This document shows, one piece after another, positions 50,837-58,653 of a stretch of 64,000 bases of DNA (its first letter is position 1; the number at the start of each line of letters is the position of its first letter). Made by a program: the position numbers and the translations under genes. Source of the DNA: Soehngenia sp. Its GTDB lineage: Bacteria > Bacillota > Clostridia > Tissierellales > Tissierellaceae. Under the pieces are notes generated by a model. The model worked only from the letters and a program-made list of their open reading frames with translations. It did no database searches and had not been told where the DNA came from. The stretch is taken from NCBI GenBank assembly GCA_024637045.1, contig JAGXFX010000011.1, positions 124,001 through 188,000 of the forward strand, in the 5' to 3' direction.

Positions 50837-52612
50837 ATGGGTATGGATATTTATTTAGAAGCCATAATGAATAGTGATTCTGCTTTTGCATACCACAAAG
50901 CAGTTTTTGATGATAACAACAAAATGATTGACTATATTTTTCTTGATGTGAACAAATCCTTTGAAAAACTTACAGGTCTTAGGAAAGAAGATATAATCAA
51001 CAGAAGATTCGTAAAAGACATTGCATTAAACAAGGAATATGCACAAGTATGTGTAGATATCTACAAAAAAGTTATAATTGATAAAGAGATGATTGAATTT
51101 GAAGATTACTCAAAGGAGTATAAGAAACACTTCAAGATCAAAGCATACTATTCAGATAAAGACTGTTTTGCAACTCTTTTTACAAACAAAACATTTGAAA
51201 AAAGAATACAGGAAATTGCAAAATACTTTTCCGAAAACATGGGTGAGGATGTCGACTATGAAAAAATTGTCCAACTTACACATGAAATAACAGGAGCGGA
51301 AGTTACAGCTTTTAATCTATTCGATGAAGATAGTAAAGATTTTACTACCGTATCCATATTTGCAGATTCGAAAGTAATCAAAAATGGAGTGAGTCTCCTA
51401 AATCAAAAAATAATTGGTAGAAAATGGGCCCACGATCCTTTAAGAGAAGCCTTAATAGCAGATCAGGAAATTACATATTTTGTATCCATTGATCAACTGA
51501 CAAAAGATGTTCTTCCAAAAGAGATTGTAAAGCAACTTATAAAAGTATTTAAACTTGGTGAAGTTGTAGTGGCAAAGATAGAGAAAGACGGAAAGGTTCT
51601 CGGGGACTTCACTTTACTGTTTAAAAAAAATGAAAAATTACAGAATAAAGATCTGTTAAAGATGTACTTGTCACAACTTGGTTTGTTTATCGAAAAGACA
51701 AGGATTTTAAAGTCCTTAGAGGAAAGTCAAAAAAGGTTTTACTCACTTGCTGAATATGCTCCGGTTGGATTTATCTCCTGTAACACAAAAGGAGTGATAA
51801 CCTATGCCAACAGAAAACTCCTTGAAATTATTGGTTCACCATCATATGAAGAAACAGCAAAGATTAATCTTCTGGAATTCCCTAATCTTGTCAAGAGTGG
51901 TTTCTCCGCCAAGCTTAAGGAAGCCATGGATAATGATAAAGAAATTATTTTTGAAATGTCATATGAAAGTAGTTGGGGAAAACATAACTGGGCCAAAGCC
52001 TATTTTACTCCAAAATATGAATACGGAAGGGTAACAGGCGCCAATATCATTGTAGATGATATTACAGAAAAGAAAGAAGTGGAAGAAGAATTAAAAGAAA
52101 AAGCAGAGCTCGATCCACTGACAAGAGCATACAACCGACGTGTTCTTGAGACGGTTCTTCGGGACAGACTCGAAGAAGCCAGGGAGAATAAGCTCACCAG
52201 TTGTCTGGCAGTGTTGGATGTGGATGACTTTAAGGAAATCAATGATGAATATGGACACATAGCCGGCGATAAGGTTCTCGAATACATTGTATCAAGAATA
52301 AAAATGGAACTTAGAGATAAGGATTTGATTGTTAGAACCGGTGGTGATGAATTTTTAATATATCTTCATGACATAAGAGAACCTAAGGATGCTCTAAAAT
52401 CGATAGATAGAATTTTCAATAAGATTACTGGAAGATATAGATTGGATGATGATTTGGGCGAAAGAAGCCAGAATATTGATATAGGAAGCAGCATAGGGGT
52501 TTCATTCTATCCCAAGGATGGAGAAAAGGTCAGTGAATTGATGGCCAAAGCCGACAAATCCTTGTATAAGGTAAAAAGAAGTGGAAAGTCAAATTATGAT
52601 ATTGATTTATAG
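50837..52612 (+). CDS. PAS-GGDEF diguanylate cyclase
   Basis: A 591-residue soluble signalling protein. The N-terminal PAS-like domain (about 15-125) has 'AFAYHKAVFDDNNKMIDYIFLDVNKSFEKLTGL'. A helical, GAF-like middle region follows (about 130-300). A second PAS (about 310-430, 'FYSLAEYAPVGFISCNTKGVITYANRKLLEIIG') ends in 'VDDITEKKEVEEEL'. The C-terminal GGDEF domain has 'LDPLTRAYNRRVL' and 'RTGGDEFLIYL', with the I-site RDKD five residues upstream. It makes c-di-GMP subject to product inhibition. I choose ATG 50837, eight bases after AAAGGA. It may feed the riboswitch at 28675. Confidence 0.87.
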   Translation: MGMDIYLEAIMNSDSAFAYHKAVFDDNNKMIDYIFLDVNKSFEKLTGLRKEDIINRRFVKDIALNKEYAQVCVDIYKKVIIDKEMIEFEDYSKEYKKHFKIKAYYSDKDCFATLFTNKTFEKRIQEIAKYFSENMGEDVDYEKIVQLTHEITGAEVTAFNLFDEDSKDFTTVSIFADSKVIKNGVSLLNQKIIGRKWAHDPLREALIADQEITYFVSIDQLTKDVLPKEIVKQLIKVFKLGEVVVAKIEKDGKVLGDFTLLFKKNEKLQNKDLLKMYLSQLGLFIEKTRILKSLEESQKRFYSLAEYAPVGFISCNTKGVITYANRKLLEIIGSPSYEETAKINLLEFPNLVKSGFSAKLKEAMDNDKEIIFEMSYESSWGKHNWAKAYFTPKYEYGRVTGANIIVDDITEKKEVEEELKEKAELDPLTRAYNRRVLETVLRDRLEEARENKLTSCLAVLDVDDFKEINDEYGHIAGDKVLEYIVSRIKMELRDKDLIVRTGGDEFLIYLHDIREPKDALKSIDRIFNKITGRYRLDDDLGERSQNIDIGSSIGVSFYPKDGEKVSELMAKADKSLYKVKRSGKSNYDIDL

Positions 52613-52685
52613 ATAACATGTGGTGAGGAGTCAATAAGTGTTTGGGTATACAAGTTCAAAGGCAGTAATCCTAAGGAGGGATATA

Positions 52686-53591
52686 GTGCACAAACTAATA
52701 GGAGACAAGGTTATTTATACCTTTAAGACAGAGATGGAGCCTGTACTTACAATGAAGTCGGGAGAAGAGATCCTGGTTGAAACCAACGACTGCTTTTTCC
52801 AGCAGATTGAAAGCGAAGAACAGGTACTTATGGAAGTGGATTTTGACCATATAAACCCAGCTACTGGGCCAATTTATGTTGAAGAAGCGGAGCCAGGAGA
52901 TCTGTTGAAGGTAGAAATTCTGAAAATCGATGTTGCAGATAAGGGAGTGGCAGGCGTTGTACCAGGAGAAGGAATCCTAGGAGACAAAGCCAAGAAACCC
53001 ATTATCAGAATAATTCCAATTAAAGACGGGTACGCACATTACAAAGGACTAAAGCTCCCCATCAAGCCAATGGTTGGTGTGATTGGTGTAGCACCTGGTG
53101 ATGAAGATGGAGAGTGTCCAACTGAGACACCTTGGAAACACGGTGGAAACATGGATACAACAGATATTGCCCAGGGAAATACAGTATACTTTCCTGTAAG
53201 ACAAAAGGGAGCACTACTTGCACTTGGAGATTGTCATGCAATTATGGGTGATGGAGAAATATGCTTTACAGGCCTTGAGGTACCAGCCAGTGTAAAGCTT
53301 CGAGTAAGTGTTATAAAGGACAAGAAGGTCACTTGGCCATTGATCGAAACGAAGGATTCAACGATGGTAGTTGCATCAGGCGATGATGTTGACAAGGCAA
53401 TCTACAATGCAACTGAAGAAACCGTCGAACTGCTCTCAAAGGCTTTGGATATGGACTTTGAAGAGACATATCTATTGACAAGTATTGCGGTTCATATGAA
53501 GATATCACAGGTGGTTGACCCAAGAAAAACCATAAGGTCAGAAATACCACATGCAATAATAACAACTGAAAAGCTTTTGGAAAAGCTGTAA
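52686..53591 (+). CDS. Acetamidase/formamidase-family protein
   Basis: A 301-residue enzyme of the FmdA/AmdA family, which hydrolyses short amides to acid and ammonia. Family motifs are 'HKLIGDKVIYTFKTEMEPVL' at the start, 'WKHGGNMDTTDIAQGNTVYFPV' near residue 155 and 'GALLALGDCHAIMGDGEICFTGLEV' near 177, which holds the active-site and metal residues. I choose GTG 52686, five bases after the strong AAGGAGGG (52673-52680), because it puts the family's N-terminus at residue 1; an in-frame GTG at 52638 with GAGGAG is an alternative adding 16 residues. Amide use would fit nitrogen scavenging from amino-acid breakdown. Confidence 0.85.
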   Translation: MHKLIGDKVIYTFKTEMEPVLTMKSGEEILVETNDCFFQQIESEEQVLMEVDFDHINPATGPIYVEEAEPGDLLKVEILKIDVADKGVAGVVPGEGILGDKAKKPIIRIIPIKDGYAHYKGLKLPIKPMVGVIGVAPGDEDGECPTETPWKHGGNMDTTDIAQGNTVYFPVRQKGALLALGDCHAIMGDGEICFTGLEVPASVKLRVSVIKDKKVTWPLIETKDSTMVVASGDDVDKAIYNATEETVELLSKALDMDFEETYLLTSIAVHMKISQVVDPRKTIRSEIPHAIITTEKLLEKL

Positions 53592-53597
53592 ACTAAT

Positions 53598-53627
53598 GCC
53601 TGTGCCCATGTACAGGCTGCTTTTTTG
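53598..53627 (+). terminator. Terminator after the amidase
   Basis: GCCTGT (53598-53603) pairs with ACAGGC (53612-53617) and is followed by TGCTTTTTT. Confidence 0.85.
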
Positions 53628-53717
53628 CAAAAATTTACAGCCATACTTTTAACGAGAATTGCTAAGGGTATATATCTATTAAGAAGCAAGAGAGTAATTT
53701 TGATTGGAGGTAGCGTA

Positions 53718-54167
53718 ATGGATAAGATTTTAGTTCCAGTTGATGGCTCACCTACATCTGAGCATGCAACTGAAAAAGCAATTGATGTTGCCAAGAAGTA
53801 CAACAGTAAAATAACATTCCTGCTGGTAGCCAAGAAGCCTGAAGTAATCGGTACAGGCAGTGGTGGTACTGGTACAATCTTCAGCTCCAAGGAATATATT
53901 AACGAGCTGAAGGAAGAGCAGGAAAAGACGATGAAAAATTTCCTTAAGAAGATTGACATGGAAGGAATTGAGTATGACACCAAGATAATGCTTGGAGAAC
54001 CATATGAGAAGATTATTGAGATGTCTGAAAATGAAAATTTCGACCTTATAGTAATTGGTCGCCGGGGATTCTCTAAGATTACAAGATTCTTCCTAGGATC
54101 AGTATCACAAAGAGTACTTTCCGGTGCACATTGCCCCGTTTTGGTAATACCAGAGAAAAAAGATTAA
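53718..54167 (+). CDS. Universal stress protein (copy 1)
   Basis: A 149-residue UspA-family protein: 'MDKILVPVDGSPTSEHATEKAIDVAKKY' at the start and 'ENFDLIVIGRRGFSKITRFFLGSVSQRVLSGAHCPVLVIPEKKD' at the end, with the ATP-binding G-2x-G-9x-G(S) motif. ATG 53718 follows TTGGAGG; a longer in-frame reading back to 53625 overlaps the preceding terminator. It is nearly identical in its C-terminal half to the copy at 54522, and the leader sequences are also related. The two are products of a tandem duplication. Confidence 0.9.
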   Translation: MDKILVPVDGSPTSEHATEKAIDVAKKYNSKITFLLVAKKPEVIGTGSGGTGTIFSSKEYINELKEEQEKTMKNFLKKIDMEGIEYDTKIMLGEPYEKIIEMSENENFDLIVIGRRGFSKITRFFLGSVSQRVLSGAHCPVLVIPEKKD

Positions 54168-54185
54168 TTACAAGAAAAATCAAAA

Positions 54186-54223
54186 ACCTGACCTTCATTT
54201 TATCGGAGGCCAGGCTTTTCTTT
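54186..54223 (+). terminator. Terminator after UspA copy 1
   Basis: CCTGaCCTTC (54187-54196) pairs with GGAGGcCAGG (54205-54214) and is followed by CTTTTCTTTC. Confidence 0.75.
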
Positions 54224-54225
54224 CA

Positions 54226-54410
54226 ATCTAGATCTCAAGCCGTATGACCAGAACATCAAGAGTAAAGCGAATCTACTCAATGTTTGCATAACTCATGTAC
54301 CTCCCTTTTTTTCACGTAATCAAGAGATTAAGGAATACCCACTTGAATTTTCCAATTCCAGCAGGGAAAAAGGAAAATCCGATAATAGGTGGAATTCCGA
54401 TTGTTTTATG
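54226..54410 (-). pseudogene. Internally deleted lysR remnant
   Basis: Two blocks match the intact lysR gene at 55032-55928 in the same order and strand. Bases 54226-54330 match its C-terminal end (for example 'GAGTAAAGCGAATC' and 'ATCAAGAGATTAAG'). Bases 54335-54405 match its mid-gene ('GATCCGATAATAGGCGGAATTCCG' region, here with small changes). About 450 bases between are missing and the frame is broken. It sits after UspA copy 1 exactly as the intact lysR sits after UspA copy 2. Confidence 0.8.
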
Positions 54411-54521
54411 ATAATATGCTCTCCTTATGCGCAAAAATCCGGCACATGCTTTTAGCAGAAATTGTAAAGGGTATATAAGTAGCAAGTAATTAGAAAGCAA
54501 ATATGGATTGGAGGTTGTTTA

Positions 54522-54971
54522 ATGGATAAGATTTTAGTTCCGGTTGATGGTTCGCCTACATCTGAGCATGCAGCTAAGAAGGCTATTGAAGTTGCAAAAA
54601 AGTACGACAGCAAGCTAACATTTCTGATGGTAGCTAAGAAGCCAGACGTTTTCGGTAGGGGTAATAGTAGCGCAGGTACAGTTTTCGGATCAGAGGAATA
54701 TAGCAATGAACTGAAGGAAGAGCAAGAAGAAACAATAAACCATTTTCTTAAAGAGATGGATCTTGAAGGAATGGAGTATGACATTAAGGTAATATCTGGA
54801 GAACCCTACGAAGAGATTATTGAGATGTCTGAAAAAGAGAATTATGACCTAATAGTAATAGGTCGCCGAGGATTCTCAAAGATTACAAGGTTCTTCCTAG
54901 GATCAGTATCTCAAAGAGTACTTTCAGGTGCACATTGTCCTGTATTGGTAATTCCAGAGAAAAAAGAATAA
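54522..54971 (+). CDS. Universal stress protein (copy 2)
   Basis: A 149-residue UspA protein like that at 53718, starting 'MDKILVPVDGSPTSEHAAKKAIEVAKKYDSK' and ending in the identical 'LIVIGRRGFSKITRFFLGSV' block. Differences concentrate in residues 40-110. GGAGG lies at 54511-54515, seven bases before ATG. The upstream 60 bases share stretches with those before copy 1, such as 'GGGTATATA' and 'GATTGGAGGT'. A strong terminator separates it from lysR on the other strand. Confidence 0.9.
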   Translation: MDKILVPVDGSPTSEHAAKKAIEVAKKYDSKLTFLMVAKKPDVFGRGNSSAGTVFGSEEYSNELKEEQEETINHFLKEMDLEGMEYDIKVISGEPYEEIIEMSEKENYDLIVIGRRGFSKITRFFLGSVSQRVLSGAHCPVLVIPEKKE

Positions 54972-54980
54972 TTACTTGCA

Positions 54981-55030
54981 CAAGGAAAAGCCCGACCTCC
55001 ACATTAAGAGGTCGGGCTTTTCCTTGTTTG
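54981..55030. terminator. Very strong bidirectional terminator
   Basis: A perfect 19-bp stem (CAAGGAAAAGCCCGACCTC, 54981-54999, with 55008-55026) has T runs in both directions. It ends UspA copy 2 (plus) and lysR (minus). Confidence 0.92.
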
Positions 55031-55031
55031 T

Positions 55032-55928
55032 CTATATTTCAAGGCCAATATCTAAGGCATCCAGAGTAAAGCGAATCCATTCCCTGCTGGCATGGCTCAT
55101 ATACCTGCTCTTTTTCCAGGTTATCAAGAGATTAAGAAATATCTTAGGGTTAACCAGTGGAATAAACTTTAGGTTTTGTTCTGTCACATGAGCACAGCTA
55201 ATATGAGGTAGGCAGGTGATGCCCATTTTTGAAGTAACCATTTCCAGGATAAAGTCCTTCTGTGAACTGTTACAGATAATCTTAGGAGAAAAATCATTCT
55301 GGTTGCACCCCTCAATTATTGAATCATAAAGTGAAAAATCCTCTTTAAACAGGACAAAACTTTCCTCTTTAAGATCAGCAAATGACAGATTCTCCTTTTG
55401 AGCCAGCGGATTGTCTGCATGAACCCCTACCATCAGTGGACTCTTCACAAGAGGATATATATGATAATCCTGCTTTTCAGAAGGATAGGAACAGACAATA
55501 CCAACATCCAGATTTCCAGCATGGAGTTCTTCCAGAATAACCTTGGATCCCACTTCTGTTAGGTTAATTTCAATTTCAGGATACTCCGACTTGAACTTTC
55601 CAATTATAGCTGGAAAAAATGAAGATCCGATAATAGGCGGAATTCCGATTTTTACCTTGCCTTTCTTTAGTTCTGATAGATTTCCAATCTCTATCGGGAT
55701 ATTGTTAAGCATGGAAAGTATGTCCACGGAATGTCTGTACAATTCCTTGCCTGCATCAGTAAGTTGAATCTGGGGAGCTCTATGAAACAGCTGCACAGAT
55801 AGTTCATCTTCAAGTGATTTTATCATCTTGCTAACAGATGACTGGGTAATAAACATCTCTTCAGAAGCCTTCGTAAAGGAAAGATGATTTGCAACAGTAG
55901 TGAATGTCTCCAATTGTTTTATATTCAT
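55032..55928 (-). CDS. LysR-family transcriptional regulator
   Basis: A 298-residue LysR regulator. The N-terminal winged helix 'MNIKQLETFTTVANHLSFTKASEEMFITQSSVSKMIKSLEDELSVQLFHR' is followed by the effector domain starting 'KGKVKIGIPPIIGSSFFPAII'. It is transcribed away from the 2-hydroxyacid dehydrogenase and aminotransferase genes (start to start 125 bases), a layout in which LysR proteins usually control the divergent operon in response to a pathway metabolite. An internally deleted copy lies at 54226. The minus-strand ATG follows AGGAGGCG. Confidence 0.9.
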   Translation of the reverse strand: MNIKQLETFTTVANHLSFTKASEEMFITQSSVSKMIKSLEDELSVQLFHRAPQIQLTDAGKELYRHSVDILSMLNNIPIEIGNLSELKKGKVKIGIPPIIGSSFFPAIIGKFKSEYPEIEINLTEVGSKVILEELHAGNLDVGIVCSYPSEKQDYHIYPLVKSPLMVGVHADNPLAQKENLSFADLKEESFVLFKEDFSLYDSIIEGCNQNDFSPKIICNSSQKDFILEMVTSKMGITCLPHISCAHVTEQNLKFIPLVNPKIFLNLLITWKKSRYMSHASREWIRFTLDALDIGLEI

Positions 55929-56052
55929 AAACGCCTCCTATTCCAAAATGGAATCAACATCATTATAATTATGAATTTTACTAATGATTAACAATATAAT
56001 ATTATATACATAGGATAAAAGCAACAGCGGATATTTGGAAAGGATGGATAAT

Positions 56053-57015
56053 ATGAAAAATATATTTATTTCAGGAATAATACCAGAGATTGCATTTAAG
56101 AAACTGTCAGAAAAGCATAATGTAAAGATCAACAGAACTGGCAAGTCACTTTCCAAAGAAGAGCTCATAGATGGAATTAAGGGACAAGATGCCCTTCTTT
56201 GCATCCTGTCGGATAAAATAGATAGAGAAGTAATTGAATCAAATCCAAATCTAAGGATAATAGCAAACTACGGAGCAGGCTTTGATAATATTGATCTTGC
56301 TGCTGCAAGGGAAAATGGAATAATCGTTACCAATACACCTATTGTCTCAACTGTATCAACAGCAGAGCTAACCTTTGCACTGATACTGGGAATAACAAGA
56401 AGAATCTCTGAAGGTGAAAGAATAATGAGATCAGACGGATTTAGTGGCTGGGCACCTATGTTTCATCTTGGAACTGAGTTGAAAAGCAAGAAAATTGGAA
56501 TAATCGGAATGGGGAACATAGGTAAGAATGTTGCAAAAATAGCCAATGGGTTCCAAATGGAGGTATTGTACTTCAACAGGTCCAGAATGTCAGAGTTTGA
56601 AGAAAAGGAATATTCGACAAAGTATAGAAGTCTAGAAGATTTGATGAAAGAGTCAGACATAGTGACGCTTCACTTAAGCTACCATAAGTCACTGCACCAT
56701 TTCATAGGGGAAGAACAATTTAAATTAATGAAAAAATCTTCATATCTTATAAATGCAGCCAGGGGTCCTTTAGTGGATGAAAAAGCTTTACTTAAGAGTT
56801 TAAAGAGTAAAGACATAGCAGGTGCGGCTCTTGATGTATTTGAATTTGAGCCAAAATTGACTAAAGGGCTGGAATTGCTGGATAATGTATTGCTTACTCC
56901 ACATATTGGAAATGCGACCATTGAAGCAAGAACAGAGATGTCGAGTCTGGCTGCAGAAAACATTCTTGACGCTCTTGAGGGACTTACACCAAAAAACATT
57001 GTCCGAGTCGGTTAA
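56053..57015 (+). CDS. D-2-hydroxyacid dehydrogenase (glyoxylate/hydroxypyruvate reductase-like)
   Basis: A 320-residue NAD(P)-dependent D-isomer-specific 2-hydroxyacid dehydrogenase. It has the Rossmann motif 'GIIGMGNIGKNVAKIA' near residue 150, 'NAARGPLVDEKAL' with the substrate-binding Arg near 236, 'DVFEFEP' with the catalytic Glu near 265 and 'TPHIGNAT' with the catalytic His near 283. The active triad is complete. Starts ATG 56044 and 56053 are both possible after GGAAAGGATGG; 56053 has the better spacing. Paired with the aminotransferase at 57135, reduction of hydroxypyruvate or glyoxylate is the most natural reaction. It is divergent from lysR. Confidence 0.87.
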   Translation: MKNIFISGIIPEIAFKKLSEKHNVKINRTGKSLSKEELIDGIKGQDALLCILSDKIDREVIESNPNLRIIANYGAGFDNIDLAAARENGIIVTNTPIVSTVSTAELTFALILGITRRISEGERIMRSDGFSGWAPMFHLGTELKSKKIGIIGMGNIGKNVAKIANGFQMEVLYFNRSRMSEFEEKEYSTKYRSLEDLMKESDIVTLHLSYHKSLHHFIGEEQFKLMKKSSYLINAARGPLVDEKALLKSLKSKDIAGAALDVFEFEPKLTKGLELLDNVLLTPHIGNATIEARTEMSSLAAENILDALEGLTPKNIVRVG

Positions 57016-57031
57016 AATTTGTCAGTATAGT

Positions 57032-57060
57032 TTGACATTCGTTTTCCCATGTTTTATAAT
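57032..57060 (+). promoter_or_regulatory. Consensus sigma-A promoter
   Basis: TTGACA (57032-57037), exactly 17 bases, then TATAAT (57055-57060). Both boxes match consensus perfectly. It drives the aminotransferase gene starting at 57135. Confidence 0.88.
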
Positions 57061-57134
57061 AGATTTAACAATATAAAACAACTTTTAACATAAGTAAATT
57101 ACGGAGACAACAAAAAACTAGGAGGGAACAATTA

Positions 57135-58274
57135 ATGAAAAACAGAAGACTGGTAATGATACCGGGACCAACACCTGTTGTTAGATCAATTCAGGATCAA
57201 ATGGGAAGAGAGACAGTAGCCTTTGGAGATCCAGGTTTTGTAAAGGATTTCAAGGAAGTTTTAGCTGACCTCAAAGAACTTTGGGACGTAAATGGAGAAG
57301 TATTTGTAGTTGCAGGATCTGGAACAATGGCAATGGAAATGGCTCTTGCAAACACACTTAAAAGAGGAGACAATCTTCTGATCGTTTCACACGGATACTT
57401 CGGAGACAGATTCATTGAGATAGCAGAGAAAAAAGGACTGAATGTTGATGTTATTTCTTCAGAGTGGGGGAAAACGGTTTCTGTAGCTGACATAGAGAAG
57501 AAGCTTGGCGAAAAGAGTTACCAGGCAATAACAGTAACCCATGTTGACACTTCGACAGCAGCAGTTGCACCAGTAGCTGAAATCGGTGAAATGATGAAGA
57601 AATTCCCAGAGACAATCTACATTGTTGATGGAGTTGCAGCATCAGCTGGAGAAGAAGAATCACTTGGAAAGATGAACATAGACATCCTGTTCACAGGTTC
57701 ACAGAAGGCATTTGGAGTAGCACCTGGACTAGCTATTCTTTGGGCTAACCAGAAGGCACTTGATAGAAGAAAATCACTTGGAAATATCCAGGAATACTTT
57801 ATAGACTTTGAGAAGTGGATTCCAATAATGAATGACACTTCAAAATACTATGCAACACCAGCAGTAAACATGATCTGGGCTCTTCAGGAGTCAATCAGAT
57901 TGATTAAGGAAGAAGGACTTGCAGAAAGATATGAAAGACACAGAAAAGTTGCCAAGGCAATGAGAGCAGCTCTTGAGGCAATGGGATTCTCAATTCTTGC
58001 AGACCCTGCAAACAGAGCGGCTACACTTTCATGCGTACTTTATCCTGAAGGGGTAGAGGATGCCAAGTTCAGAACGCTTCTTGCAGAGGAAGGCGCTCAG
58101 GTAGCAGGCGGACTTGGAGCATATGCGGGTAAGATGTTCAGAATTGGACATATGGGTAATATTGATATGCTTGATTTAACAGGAGCAATCACAGCAATAG
58201 AAAGAACACTATACAAAATGGGAGTGGATGTTCTTGGAAAAGGCGTTTCTGCCTTAACAAAAGAACTTCAATAA
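57135..58274 (+). CDS. Alanine/serine-glyoxylate-type aminotransferase (class V)
   Basis: A 379-residue PLP enzyme of the alanine-glyoxylate/serine-pyruvate aminotransferase family. It starts 'MIPGPTPV', with 'VAGSGTMAMEMAL' near residue 60, 'IVDGVAASAGEE' (cofactor Asp) and the Schiff-base lysine in 'LFTGSQKAFGVAPGLA' near residue 195. The C-terminal 'FRIGHMGNI' Arg binds the substrate carboxylate. It moves amino groups among serine, alanine, glyoxylate and pyruvate. It follows the D-2-hydroxyacid dehydrogenase by 119 bases but has its own consensus promoter. AGGAGGGAA precedes ATG 57135. Confidence 0.88.
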   Translation: MKNRRLVMIPGPTPVVRSIQDQMGRETVAFGDPGFVKDFKEVLADLKELWDVNGEVFVVAGSGTMAMEMALANTLKRGDNLLIVSHGYFGDRFIEIAEKKGLNVDVISSEWGKTVSVADIEKKLGEKSYQAITVTHVDTSTAAVAPVAEIGEMMKKFPETIYIVDGVAASAGEEESLGKMNIDILFTGSQKAFGVAPGLAILWANQKALDRRKSLGNIQEYFIDFEKWIPIMNDTSKYYATPAVNMIWALQESIRLIKEEGLAERYERHRKVAKAMRAALEAMGFSILADPANRAATLSCVLYPEGVEDAKFRTLLAEEGAQVAGGLGAYAGKMFRIGHMGNIDMLDLTGAITAIERTLYKMGVDVLGKGVSALTKELQ

Positions 58275-58304
58275 TAATACAAACCATTGGGTTTGAACAT
58301 GAGT

Positions 58305-58421
58305 AGGGAAAATCTTCTGGAGTGCCTAAGAAATTATGTAAAGCTACAATCCCCTTAATTCTTGACACTATTAACTGTTAATCTCCTTCAATAATGTAGA
58401 ACTCCAGAAGGACGTATCCCT
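58305..58421 (+). ncRNA. Candidate structured RNA
   Basis: A 10-bp perfect long-range pairing (CTTCTGGAGT, 58314-58323, with ACTCCAGAAG, 58401-58410) is extended outward by GGGA/TCCC around an internal loop and encloses about 77 bases. A terminator follows at 58442. The region has no reading frame. It could be a small RNA or a 3'-UTR-derived RNA; I do not recognise a known family. Confidence 0.35.
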
Positions 58422-58441
58422 TAACCCAAAACGATAGATAA

Positions 58442-58472
58442 ATCCTGCCAAGATATTTGGCAGGATTTTTTT
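58442..58472 (+). terminator. Strong terminator
   Basis: ATCCTGCCAA (58442-58451) pairs with TTGGCAGGAT (58457-58466) and is followed by six or more T. Confidence 0.92.
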
Positions 58473-58528
58473 AGACAATAATATTTATGCAATACATGAA
58501 ATAGATTTCATAATATTTAATCTGAATA

Positions 58529-58557
58529 GATTCAATATTATGAATATATGATATAAT
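58529..58557 (+). promoter_or_regulatory. Weak candidate promoter for the PrpR-type activator
   Basis: TATAAT (58552-58557) lies 97 bases before the gene with a poor -35 (GATTCA) at the right distance. The sequence is AT-rich with repeated TGAATA/TATGAATA elements. Confidence 0.4.
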
Positions 58558-58653
58558 GGTTTTATAAATTTAAAACGGAGTAAGAATTGTAAAATGTATG
58601 AAGATTAATGTACGATTTGATTCAAGCAATCGAGTTATTTCAGGAGGAATAAT

